A stretch of DNA of 64,000 nt from Castanea sativa (taxonomy: Eukaryota; Streptophyta; Magnoliopsida; Fagales; Fagaceae), in the NCBI RefSeq assembly GCF_040712315.1, contig NC_134019.1:37105873-37169872 (forward strand), written 5' to 3'. Of the stretch, positions 24,208 to 34,916 are shown piece by piece (within the stretch, counting starts at the first letter, position 1; each line of letters starts with the position of its first letter). The position numbers and the translations under genes were made by a program. The notes beneath the pieces are model-generated. The model saw only the letters and a list, made by a program, of their open reading frames with translations. It ran no database searches and was not told where the DNA came from.

Positions 24208-26420
24208 TCACTTACAACGGTAAGAATTTTTACAGAAAAAAAAAAAAAAGAAGAAACTATTCATTCTTCGAAGAGTTCTCAATCGTCTGGCCGTCGTTTG
24301 GTTAACTAGGAGGATGAGCTTCACCTTCGTCAGCTGGAGCAGTAACTGCAAACACTTCGTCTCTGTACTTTCTGAACGGATGGACTGTGCAAGTGTTTGC
24401 CCTTGGGCTTCAATGGATATGTGGGATACGTCCAGATTAGGATACGACGACTTCACCTGACGGATGGCGTCATCGAATCCGTCAGCAAAGGAGCTCCCAA
24501 GCTCCATTAGAAGGAGTTCAGAATCGCGATATTCCTGGACGGCTATCTCTTTTGCATTATGGAGTTTGGACATTGTCTCCGTCAACTCCTTCTCCTTGTC
24601 CGTCAAAATCTCGCGCAAATGCCCATTCTCCTTTTCCACTTCACTTCTGACCTGCTCTGAGGATTTGAGCTTTCTGTCCACGTTGATCTTGTAAGTTTTC
24701 AGTTCGTAAAGCTCATCCTCCATCGTCTTGTTTTTCTTTCTCAGACGGTCCATGGTTGTCTCATGATTGAGACAACGGCCAAATAACCCTTTCATCATCA
24801 CCATGGCCTGGAAGCGAAATACAATGTCATGATAATGACGGGTGTGAAAGAACTTAGCAAAACTAGTAGACGGATTCAAAGTTACCTGTGCAAGGGTGAA
24901 AAGGCCAGTCTCACCCATTGCCTCTGTTGAATGGTTGCCGAGGTCCGCGTAGTCGTCAGTTATCAGGATAGACGACAGCTTCTCGAGGGCATAACTTGAA
25001 TCCTCCCGAAAGAGAACGGGTGGTTTCTCCCCAGAAGGTACTGGACCCTTCATCAAGCCTTTGCCCTTCCCATGCTTGACGGGTGTTTTCTCTGCCTCCA
25101 AGGCCACGACGGGTTCAGGGGTGGTTTTTTGCTTCTTTGGAGGACGGTCCGTTTTTTCATGTTGAGTTCGTTTTGACGGTATAGGTGGGACCATCCCCTT
25201 TGTTTGACCCCCCTCCTGTTTTTTTCTTCGCTGCCTGTTGTTTAATGAAGGCTCTCCTATTAGCGGCGTCCATCTCTGCAAATCAAAGATGGATGAGAAA
25301 GGCCAGGTAAGATAAAAAAAGAGAGAGAAGAAGAAAGACGGATAGAGTTTCGACGAACTTACGTTTTCTAACTCTTGTATCGTAACGACGGGCGGAGGGT
25401 GAAGGATCAGGACCGTCACAATACTAGTGTAGAGTATCAAGTGTGACGAGTTGAGCCCAAGTCCTCTCTTGCAGTTTTGTCATGTTAAAAATTTTCTCCA
25501 AAAAACTCCACTGCTCCAAGTTAACTTGTGGACGGTCCCGAGTTGCAATCAAAGACGGTTAGACCTTAAAAAATGAATCAACTTCGAAGAATGACTAGAC
25601 GAAAACAAAAGGGATACATACCCGACGGAGGCATTATGCCCCATGTTGTGTCGACGGGCATGTAAGTTTTATCTCCTGGACGACACATCCATTCGTCCCC
25701 TTCCAAAAAGAAATAACGACTCTTCCAGTCTCTGTTTGAGTCTGGAGTATCACTGACGAGCCTCAATAATGGGCTTCTAGCCGCAAAACTATACATCCCC
25801 TTGGACTTGACAATCTCTGTTGGACGATAGCAATGGAAGAATTCTTCCACCGTCAACCTTCGGGCACCGTCAGACATTGCCCCATACAAAACTTCAACCC
25901 CAATGAACACCCTCCAGGCGTTTGGAGAGATTTGGGTGACGAACAGGCCAAGGTACTGAAGAAGGCGATGGTGAAGTGAACTTAATGGAAATCAGAGTCC
26001 CACCTTTAAAGCTTGCTCGTAGATCCCAACACCGTCTACCCCCCTATCGTAACATTTTTCGGATTTTTCGGGTAGACGTAAATGGATGTTGTCTGGTATT
26101 TGGTACTTGGTCCTAAGTGTGTTGAGTTGAGATTCAGTCATAGATGACCTAAAATCATTTACCGTCCAAAGAGGCAACATGACGAACTCTCTAAGGCCAT
26201 CTAGGCCGATTACTGACTGGACGGGGAGATCCACACCGTCCAAGCTACTACTGGACGACTCTGAACTCTTCGTCTCCAGACCACCATCAAGGGAAGAAGA
26301 GGTACTGGACGGATTTCTCTCTTCACTTGAAGTGTCAGGATCTCTTGGACCTGACGGAAACTTTTCATCGTAGCCCGCCCCCTCGCGGACAAACGACTGG
26401 TTACTTGACGCACTAGACAT
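24208..26420 (-). pseudogene. Antisense gene of Gypsy element 1 (Transposase_28-like plus coiled coil)
   Basis: It runs against the element. The first exon, 26420 to about 25578, encodes a Ser/Asp-rich start, then LREFVMLPLWTVNDFR, LRLPEKSEKCYDRG and YEQALKVGL, a TGA at 25992 (from CGA), then FPLSS...PNAWRVFIGVEVL and DWKSRYFFLEGDEW. I recognise this layout as the 'putative gypsy type transposon' domain (Transposase_28). The second part, 25275 to about 24300, holds a Lys-rich basic patch (PPKKQKTTPEP) and a long coiled coil (MEDELYELKTYKINV, KEKELTETMSKLHNAK). Introns with GT-AG ends probably join the pieces. It has no known role. Antisense frames between pol and the 3' LTR have been noted in the Tat lineage. 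Confidence 0.65.
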
Positions 26421-26860
26421 TACCTACATTTATGACGGTATAACCTAAGACACCGACGGATCTAAAGAAATCGCATATATGTGAAACAATGAAATTAAAA
26501 GAAAGATGGAGAAAGATTTGGAATACATACCGGATCGAGATGGTTTTTGACGAGGAACGACGGACGGATCTGCTGAACGACAGGAAGGCACGATAGCTGT
26601 GACGGTTGCGCTCTGCTCACAAATTTTTGATAAGAAGAGAAAATGAAGGGTGAATTGTCTGGCTTTTTATAGAACAAAGGGCGCGGGATACGAAGCGACG
26701 CCTCATTTTGGGGAAATAGCCAATCCCCAAGGACCACGTGTTCTTCGTCAGAAATGCAGGCCACGTGTCATCCGTTATGGTATACTAAGACCGTCCCCTC
26801 TCAATACATTGCTTTTAATCATTCCATGAATCCGTCAGGTTTCAAAGACGGATCCAAGGA

Positions 26861-26874
26861 CTGAAGGGGGCAAC
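26861..26874 (+). other. Polypurine tract region, Gypsy element 1
   Basis: ctgaagggggcaac immediately precedes the 3' LTR. It is the expected primer region for plus-strand synthesis, though the last bases are not all purines. Confidence 0.5.
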
Positions 26875-27397
26875 TGAAGGGGATAAAAATAGGAGACGGG
26901 TATTCCTATAGAACTCGAAGGGACGGAGAGCATGTAGACGGATCGACACCGTAGGTGACGCGACCATGACGGTTAAATTTAACTGAGTATCCGTCATGTA
27001 CGAATTAATTGAAGATTCTAGGTTGTGTGTCATTTGATATGTTTTAAATCAACCTTTACTTTATCCCCACGCAAGCGTGCATACTTGGACTTCTTGCGAC
27101 ACACGTTTGAGAAGGCTCCTATATGGAAAAGGAACTTGAGGGGGAAGTTGTATCCTAAAAGAAAGGCAATTCCACCCAATATAAATACCCCAGAAACCCT
27201 AGATATGAAGGTACGCACAATATTCCTAACTCTGGCATTCTAAGGTTGAAGAAACAAGATTCTAACTTGACCTTCGGAGGGTTTTTGGCCGGGACCACAC
27301 CGGTGCTCTCTTTTAGGTCCTCTATTTTCATTTTTGCAGGTATTGCCTTGGTTTGAGGAGTGCTTGCAACTCACTGGTGATTTTTTCGGCATCATCA
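26875..27397 (+). repeat. 3' LTR of Gypsy element 1
   Basis: 523 bp, 9 differences from the 5' LTR (about 98.3% identity counted by hand). TATAAATA at 27180-27187. Confidence 0.95.
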
Positions 27398-28608
27398 ATG
27401 GTGATGACTTTTGTATTGCATTTTTTGTCTTACTATAACTCCATCACAGAGCCACGTGCTCGATTTTTGCTTTCCCTTCTAGAGCATCTTATTATAGACT
27501 TTCCCTCTCATTTCATTCTTTCCCTCATAGATGTATATAGGGATACAATGACCCGTGATAACCTCATCTTCCCCTCGGCTATCACGCAGATCATTCGCCA
27601 TTTTTCTGTCTCCTATCCCGAGTCGGATCACTTCTTAGTCATGTGTGCCATAGACGCTGCTACTATTAAACGGAGCGAGGCACAACTATGATTGAGGCAG
27701 CCTAGGATGACGATTCCTCCAGCTTCTATCGCTCCATCCACCTTCACTCATTCTTCTTCCACGAGTGGGGTGACTCTTGAGGACATCATGGCATAGCTTG
27801 TGCGCATGGATGCTCAACTTGACACTCTTAGTGATGAGTTGTGTCAGGTGAACACTCGTATTGGTCGTATCGCACGACGACAGGCTGTCATGGGTGGTTT
27901 TGTTGCTTCCTCTCCATCTCCATTGGCTTCAGAGGATAAGAGCGATGATGGCTCCGACAATGATGATGCTGATGAGGACGTTGGTGCTAGCTCGCCCAGT
28001 GATGATGAGATTTCTATTTAATGTACTTATTCTTTGTCACTCGTGACAAAAAGAGGGAGTAGTTTTGGATATGAAAGTAGTCATACTCATAGGAGGAGGG
28101 TTAGTATAGGAGATTTTTGTTAGGGGGAGTGTTTATATTCTTAAAGGATGTAGTGAGGGCTTATGTATCTTTTTCTTTTAGATACATTGTTCATGTACCT
28201 TTGATCTTGTGATCACTTTGTGATAACAAACTTTGTACTTGTTGATGGTATATATATACATTTGATGTTGTTATTACAGTTCTTTCACCTATCTCTTCAT
28301 TTGTTGTTTCTTTTCTCTCTTTATGCACATGCTTCTTATATATTGTATGCAATCTTCTTCTTCTTCTTCTTTTTTTTTTTTTTTTTTTTTCGTGTCTCAC
28401 ACTAAGATGCCTTGATGAGTTTTGTTTAAAGTGTTTCAGAAATACAGATTGTCAAAGTCTTCCTTGCCATGAACTCTCTTCTTGCAAAGTTTTTTAAAAG
28501 TTTGTGTTAGGATAGATTTTATTATATTCAACAAATGAGTATGAGTTGAGCGATTTATAACTTCTCTCATATGTTCATTTGTTTGTTATGGTTTTGTCAT
28601 GGATTTCC

Positions 28609-28620
28609 AAAGGGGGAGAT
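28609..28620 (+). other. Polypurine tract of the SIRE-like element
   Basis: aaagggggagat directly precedes the 3' LTR, the typical form for this Copia lineage. Confidence 0.8.
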
Positions 28621-29642
28621 TGTTAGGACATATGTGATTTAGGTTAGGAACATATGTCAACATTTTATGCAATTGGCCACTCTTTTGACAAAATGCACTT
28701 TACTTGTAATTGGGTAGATCTAGGATGTGTTTAATACTTCAAGAAACAAGGTTTCAAGTTCAAGTGTTAAAGCCATATAAGTCTATCCAAAAAATAAGTG
28801 AAGAAGTGCTAGTCAATAAAGCTCAACAGCTAGCTCAACAGCTAGCTCGATAGCTAGCATCTATCAAGGTTTAAAAAGTTGTTTTAGTCCGAGGCTTGAT
28901 AGTTGCTCGATAGATAGGGTATCTATCGAGGTTTATGAAAAACAGATTTTCTGTTCTAATTTTCATTCAATCCGTGAGTATGTGTTTGGACTTTCTTTTC
29001 TCATAACCCTAAACATATATAAGGATTATTTTAAGGGCCGTTACAGAGAACAAAATTGCGCAAGTGTGAAGTAAAGTGTTGTTTATGCAAATTGTGACCG
29101 GAAACCTAGTTTGCCCTAGTTCATCTTGAAGAAGTTGCTGTGTTTGTACACGGTAGGGTTTTGTGACAAAGGAACTTCGTGATCTTCGTCTGTGATGAAT
29201 TGAAGAACTTTGCAGCCAACATCCTTCTCAAGTTGGTGATCACGTCACGTGCTGGGATCTGCGCATCTTTTCGTTAGTCACATGCTAGGAGCCGTGCAAT
29301 ACAAGGAAAGATTGACACTACAGAACAAGTCCAATTGGGTATTGGGGTTCAACTGTAGGTTGGTATAAAGTACTGAGATTTTTTTACTTGTAATCGCTTG
29401 TTTTGATAATAGTGGATTCTCGGGAGTGGTGACCTCAAAATCACCAGGTGAGATTTTGGCCTCGGAGGTTTTTCCCATTTGTAAACAAATCATTATGTCA
29501 ACTTTATTTTCCGCTGCATTATACTTTAGTTGGTGATTTGTTTGTGCTGCCACGTACATTGCATGTTAATTTGATTAATTAATAAACTTGGGTAATTAAT
29601 CAACTAATTAATCACAAGGGTCAATACATGCTTGGCCTATCA
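28621..29642 (+). repeat. 3' LTR of the SIRE-like element
   Basis: 1022 bp, TGTTAGGACA...GGCCTATCA, pairing with 12202-13206. The region from 28820 has an extra repeat of agctcaacagct, which explains the length difference. Confidence 0.88.
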
Positions 29643-29879
29643 ATTGATCAAACTAGCCACCTTAATTTCCTCCTCATGGGGAAGAAGGGGGCCATGGATG
29701 AGACCTTGGATTGGTTCCGGGGGCAACCAATAATCCGTTCAAAAATTTATGTTACTACCATTTTGAATTTGGCTGATGAGGACTGCGGGTTCTGCCAAGT
29801 CTACCGTGCCTGGTTCATAAGAAAGGCATCATTGGTAGCACTACAAAGTTGACTACACCTCACAAAATTGGCCCATGAA

Positions 29880-30612
29880 TGTTTCCTTACTAAGCAACTT
29901 TGTTTACCATAAAACATGTTATGCCTTGTAACTTTTGCAAAAAAAAAAAAAAAAAAAAAAATGCAACTGGACTCCAAGCAACCACTTTATCAACTACACA
30001 TCCAAACCCAAATTGATCGGATTATCTAAGGTGACAGTAGGAGGATTTTTTTATTTTTTTTTTAAAGATTTGAAATGACTTGTTTCACATCAAATGGTCC
30101 TATTAGAGTTTCAGGGATAATTAAGGATGAAATTAGGTTGGTTATAAACGTTGTAAGACCAAATTGAATTTTATCTACCAGTTAAAGGATCAATATAATA
30201 ATTTGACAAAATAAGTTGGCTAATCTTTTCCTCTTTTTTCTTAAGGGGTTTTTTCCCCCAAATAAAAATAATCTTTGACTAGAAGAGAAGGAAAATAATA
30301 TTAATTTAAAAGATTGTATCTAAAGTAGAGTTCTAAGTAACCACAACTTCTGCCACAATTTTGATGTAGGCATGTAGTAGATTGTGAGTTGTTATCTATC
30401 ATTTTTGTAAAAATCCATCACTTACAATCTGCCACGTCAAACTTGTAACAAAAGTGACATCCGCAGATTTGCACAATAAATTTAGCTAATAAACTAAGAA
30501 AAAAGCTTAGTCAATCCCCAACAAACCAATAACTATCATAATCACAAGGTAATTTCCCTCGTTGAGAAGCAGAAACGGTCAAAACTCAAAACACAAAACT
30601 CTCCAACTATAA
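29880..30612. other. Flank between LINE and PCBER gene, unit B start
   Basis: It begins as the right half of the flank copy split at 10805 (tgtttccttactaagcaac). An A run follows at 29939-29960, then AT-rich sequence leading to the PCBER promoter. No gene. Confidence 0.5.
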
Positions 30613-30618
30613 TATAAA
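30613..30618 (+). promoter_or_regulatory. TATA box of PCBER-like gene
   Basis: TATAAA 106 bp upstream of the ATG at 30724, in cactataatataaagc-like context. Position fits a plant core promoter. No other element is assigned. Confidence 0.5.
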
Positions 30619-30723
30619 GCAGCACCTTCCTAGTTCAATCCTCTCAAAGTCTTCTTACTACTGAGAATCCCTATGATATTGTCTGTAATTTAATATTATT
30701 AAAGTGGGTTCCAAACAATTCCA

Positions 30724-33700
30724 ATGGCTGCAAAAAGCAAGATCTTGGTCATTGGAGGAACTGGGTACATTGGAAAATTCATAGTTGAAGCCAGTGCTAA
30801 GGCTGGCCATCCTACTTTTGTTCTTGTCCGAGAACGCTCCCTCTCTAACCATGCTAAATCCAAAATCATCTACCATTTAATCACCTTAGGAGCCTTCTTT
30901 GTCTTTGTACGTAAGCTTCAACATCTTTCATACATTTTCACTGTTATTACTTACGTTTATAGTAATATAAGACCATGTTTTCGTGGTGGAGGCGATGATT
31001 ACTTATTATCTCTAGGACCCCATATGATTGCAATCCAAAAATAGTATTAATGTTGGTTTTAGTTTGACTCAATTGTCAAATATTTTGTCATAGAATAATG
31101 AATGAATTGGGTTCCAAATCAAATCCTGCCCTTGTAAAAAAAATTCCCTCTTTACTAATCATGACATGGTAGTATTTTTTTTTTTTTTGTTGTTGTTGTT
31201 GTTGTTGATGATTCTATAATTGCAATGGAGGAGATGAATTTTAAACTCTGGATTTCTTTATTGGAAACATAGTCGGTTTGAATAATAATAAGTAAGTCAG
31301 ACTCGTGCTACAAGTCGTTTGGTTAATGTTGCTATGATGTTACATGTTTAATATGCAGGGAGATTTGTATGATCATGGGAGTTTGGTGAGGGCAATAAAG
31401 GAGGTGAATGTGGTGATTTCTGCGATTGGTCACTATAATTTGGCCGATCAAGATAAGATCATTGCTGCTATTAAAGAAGCTGGTAATGTTAAGGTAATAT
31501 GCGTAATAACCCTTCCTTGATTTTAGATAATAATTTCTTTTCTAATTGTTATTTTAATTTTTTTTAATTGTTATATTAATTTTTTAATTTTTTTTAAAGT
31601 AAAAAAATGTGGATTTTGATTTTAGAGTTCTAGTGATTATATATTTGGTATTTGGTTGTTATTTTCTTCTCTTGGTGATGAATCTTTTAGGCAATGATAC
31701 TGGTCTTTATTACATAGTAGACAGTGTGTTGCATTCTATTAACCTTTTTCATACATATTCAAATACAACCCAACAATACAGACATGTGTTGAGTTTGTAA
31801 TGGAGGATCAGACACTCTGTTTAATTAACTATTAAAAGAAAAAGAAGGGCACTATTTTAGTAATTTACTATTGAGTAAAATGGTAAAGTTGAATTTATTC
31901 AACTATGTGTTGGCTTTATTCCGTGCTAAATGTGCTTGTAATTCAGCATTTAGAAACTCTATATTTAGGTTGGAATAATGTAAGAGTTGTGTGTGAGAAA
32001 GTGTGAAGAATTGATCAAGTGTGTGCATCAAGAGGCTTCTTGTGACTGGACCTCGCGACTGACTTGCAAGTGGTGACTCATCAGAATCTAGCATACGTGT
32101 GAAGCATGCAAGAAGTTGAAGGGTTAGGACAATTGGCTCATTACAGGACAAAAAGTACATTTTGGCTATTGTGTTATTTGGAGATTGGAACTCGCGAATT
32201 GTCCTAGTCACGAGTGACTCGTTAGTGTACCCTATTTTGCAAAAAAAATGACTTTTCACATTCCTTATTATATCCTACTATAAATGTCCTTATACTCACG
32301 AAATGTTGAGAGCTCTTAGGGGGAATTTTGAGAGATAAACCTCAGAGAAGAACAAGATTGATTCATCCACAATCTTATACCTTTGATTCTTCAAATTCCT
32401 CTACTCTCACTCTCTTTATTGTCATACCCTTGAGAGGATCTTTAGCCAAATCTTTACCTTACCATATTGATATCAGAGAGAAGGTTCTTGGTGTTTGGGA
32501 AGCAGTTCAAGAGAGAACTAATTCATTTTTGTTGATGCAATAGGCTTATTATGGGGTGCGGTAAGCGTAACCTTGTTAGAGCAAGAAGCTTGGAGGACTT
32601 AGGTGCATCGAGTAGATTAGGCTTGGAAGATCTATTACTATTCATGTATCCTGACTGATTTTCTAGTGGATCATTTTACTACTTGAAGGGCAGTAGAGAG
32701 GTTTTTCACCGAGTTCTTCGATTTCCTCTTCAAAAATACGTGCAAGTTTATCTTGCTTTTGCTTCTCTCTAACCCTTACTCTTTGTTTTTAATTACGGCT
32801 GTGTTGTGATTAAATTTTGGCTTGGAATAGTTTGCAATATTTGGGTATAGCTTATATTTATCATTCTGCACATATATTGTTTGAGTATAAGCTTGTGTTG
32901 GTAATTTTGTAATTGGAGGTCTAAACATTCACTAGTATTTTACACACTAAGTGTGCTTTCAAAAATTGTAAAGACTACTGAGATTCATGTATAATTAAAT
33001 AAGAAAGAAAGAAAATTGGACTGATCTTATGTAAAGCATAAATTTTAGAGCTTTTTTTTCCCTCATCTTATTTTATTTTATTTTTTCCGTTTGTTTTGAG
33101 CATGATCCGAATATGAGAATTTTTTTTCCTATAATGTAATATTTTCCCCTCCCATCATTTGAGCCATTAAAATGAGTATACATTGTTGTATTATGGTTCC
33201 AAAACCAATAGACTTTTTCTTATGTACTATGAATTTCAATCGATGTGCTAACCTGATTAAATGAATAGAGTTGAAGTCTTGAATTACATGGCTTAATGTG
33301 AAAATGCTTTTCATTGTCAGAGATTCTTTCCTTCAGAGTTTGGAAGTGATTCAGATCGTTGCCTAGCAGTTGATCCTGTAAAAACAATAGTTGCCATTAA
33401 GTCTAACATTAATCGAACCGTTGCAGCTGAGAAAATTCCTTACACCATTGTGTGTTCCAACTGTTTTTCTGGCTTCCACCTCCCCACTTTGGCGCAAACT
33501 GGAGCCTCAGGACCCCCCAGAGAAAGAGTCATTATCTTAGGGGATGGAAATCCAAAGGGTACAAGAACATTTTTCATTCATATTGTAATTATGAAATTAA
33601 ATTAACTTCTTCATGTGTTTTCTTCATACTTGTCATTTGATCACAATAGTTTCGAGAGATTTCTGGAAAGGACATGGAACACATGTAATAATGTTTACTT

Positions 33701-34916
33701 TTGATTCACATTGTTTTCCTACAACCTAATCCTACTTGACTAAAGGACTTCACAAGATTTAATTTTTGAACTGCAATATGGACAAAATTGATTGCTCAAA
33801 GACTCTGTCTTAACGCGAAGCAACTGGAGTACAAATTAGTCTAGACGTGAAGCAATTGGCAGGCATCCTCATTGCCTAAGTTGCTCATACTTTTCAATGC
33901 AGGCCCCCACTTTGTATATGGATAAAGTTGAAAATGTATTGTATATATAACAAAATGGAAAGTGAATGACAAGTATTTTTATTTTCCCCTTTAATTAAAA
34001 AAATCTGCAGCAATTTTTAACAGCGAACATTGGCACCTATACTATCAGAGCTGTGGATGATCCAAGAACCTTGAACAAAACTCTCTACATCAGACCCCCT
34101 GGAAACATCTGCTCATTCAATGAACTTGTGTCTTTGTGGGAGATGAAGATTGGTAAAACCCTCAAGAGAATCTATCTTCCAGAGGAACAACTTCTAAAGA
34201 ACATTAAAGGTTAGTGAGAAATATTTCTTCATAAATTTTAGGATTTATAAGGGGAAAAGAAAAGAATCTATGGTTCGTTTTGAAAAAAATGTATTTAAAA
34301 ATGAGGTTCTGGATTTCAAATTTTCGTTTAAATGACTTGAATAGGGTATGAAATAGCAAATTATTTTCTATTGATGAAAACTTATCAATGGACTTCAGCT
34401 TCAGTCATTTCAAATCCATAATATTGCAAGTGTTTTTGATTGAGCAAAATGTCCAAAACCTAAATCATCATCTGTTCTTTAATTTATATCAAGCAATTTA
34501 GACTAAAAATTGTTCTTCAAATCGTCAAATCTAAAGGCAATCCTAATGATTTTGGGAATGAATACGAGGCATGTGTAATTTGGTTCTTGGAGTTTCAAAA
34601 TTACCAATAAGTTTCTTTGATGTTCAGCAACATTAATTCTCAGTTGAATTGCTTGAACTTGGAAGCGATAGAAGTATATTTACTTGACTAAATGCTGGCA
34701 AGGGTGCAAGTGTTTTAACGTTGGTTTGTTTCTTTTGTTGTTCTTACAGAAACCTCACCTCCAATTAATGTGTACTTAGCAACTTATCACTCTATCTTCG
34801 TGAAGGGAGATCAAACCAACTTTGAAATTGAGCCATCATTTGGAGTGGAAGCCACACAGCTTTATCCTGATGTAAAATACACTCCAGTGGATGAGTTCCT
34901 CAATCATTTTGTCTAA
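30724..34916 (+). CDS. PCBER / isoflavone-reductase-like NADPH reductase, five exons, unit B
   Basis: Exons by splice signals and frame: 30724-30906, 31359-31493, 33321-33558, 34024-34209, 34750-34916; total 909 bp, 302 residues. Family members usually have about 308. The N-terminus holds the Rossmann motif GGTGYIGKF, then VRERS for NADPH. Exon 2 gives GDLYDHGSL and VISAIGH. Exon 3 gives RFFPSEFGSD, AIKSNINRTVAAEKIPYT with the Lys in the catalytic position, and SNCFSGFHLPTLAQ. Exon 4 has TYTIRAVDDPRTLNKTLYIR. The enzyme family reduces benzylic ether bonds of phenylcoumaran lignans with NADPH in the cytosol; related enzymes act on isoflavones, so the substrate is open. Exon 4 seems to use an unusual acceptor (aacag, 34019-34023), because a 5-bp deletion has spoiled the frame from the ancestral acceptor at 34010. 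The exon 1 end (GAFFVF) is also unlike most relatives. Intron 2 carries a transposon. Confidence 0.82.
31881..32961 (+). mobile_element. Candidate solo LTR in PCBER intron 2
   Basis: 1081 bp, from tggtaaagttgaattt to gtgtgctttca. It resembles over its length the reverse complement of 53507-54574, including tgttggctttattcc, the ttgagaggatcttt phrase and gagaggtttttcacc. Flanks show only an imperfect aaaa(t) duplication. No coding. The class is inferred from length, TG...CA ends and lack of genes. Confidence 0.55.

Larger units (their letters stand above)
17628..27397 (+). mobile_element. Ty3/Gypsy retrotransposon, Tat lineage (element 1)
   Basis: The 523-bp LTRs are at 17628-18150 and 26875-27397 (TGAAGGGG...CATCATCA), and the 5-bp duplication atggt is at 17623-17627 and 27398-27402. 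Order: LTR, primer-binding site, gag, protease, reverse transcriptase, RNase H, a second RNase H, integrase, a tandem-repeat spacer, an antisense gene, purine tract, LTR. Two RNase H domains and an extra gene behind pol are marks of the Tat lineage. The LTRs differ at 9 of 523 positions, so it is fairly young, yet nearly every gene holds stops. Confidence 0.93.
16978..28020 (+). pseudogene. Plant transposon-protein-like gene carried by the SIRE-like element, split by the Gypsy
   Basis: The coding text is in two pieces, up to 17627 and from 27398. Both read in the same frame once the Gypsy and one copy of its target duplication are set aside (FINMV at the junction). Phrases such as EFYSNMHGF, PLFVTRV, TPDIVSEVL, YPGCDCLRTLSKDE, ITEPRARFLLSLL and VMCAIDAATIKRSEAQ are, to my knowledge, those of the family catalogued as 'putative plant transposon protein' (Transposase_32 type). 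Stops lie at about 17302, 17413, 27689 and 27794. The tail is an acidic Asp/Ser-rich stretch ending at 28020. The function of the family is not established. The family name is from memory of its wording. Confidence 0.65.
12202..29642 (+). mobile_element. SIRE-like Copia retrotransposon derivative without pol, split by a Gypsy element
   Basis: LTRs at 12202-13206 and 28621-29642 start TGTTAGGACA and end GGCCTATCA. The 5-bp duplication attga flanks the element (12197-12201 and 29643-29647). The primer-binding site and purine tract are next to the LTRs. Inside are a broken Copia-type gag, a long non-coding stretch and a gene resembling a plant transposon protein. I see no protease, integrase or reverse transcriptase of Copia type, so it must have been moved by a related element. 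With the Gypsy (17628-27397) removed, it is about 7.7 kb. Confidence 0.88.
10806..29867 (-). mobile_element. 5'-truncated L1-type LINE, split by nested elements
   Basis: The LINE occupies 10806-12201 and 29648-29867 in - orientation; everything between is younger insertions. Its poly(A) tail is the T run at about 10806-10826. It is flanked by the 12-bp direct repeat ttggcycatgaa (10794-10805 and 29868-29879), as expected for target-primed reverse transcription. Only the 3' part of ORF2 is present, so it was truncated on arrival, as most LINE copies are. Confidence 0.85.

Noticed and set aside
28191..28405. Short frames around 28191-28405 in both directions
   Set aside because: They arise from a pyrimidine-rich run inside the SIRE-like element.
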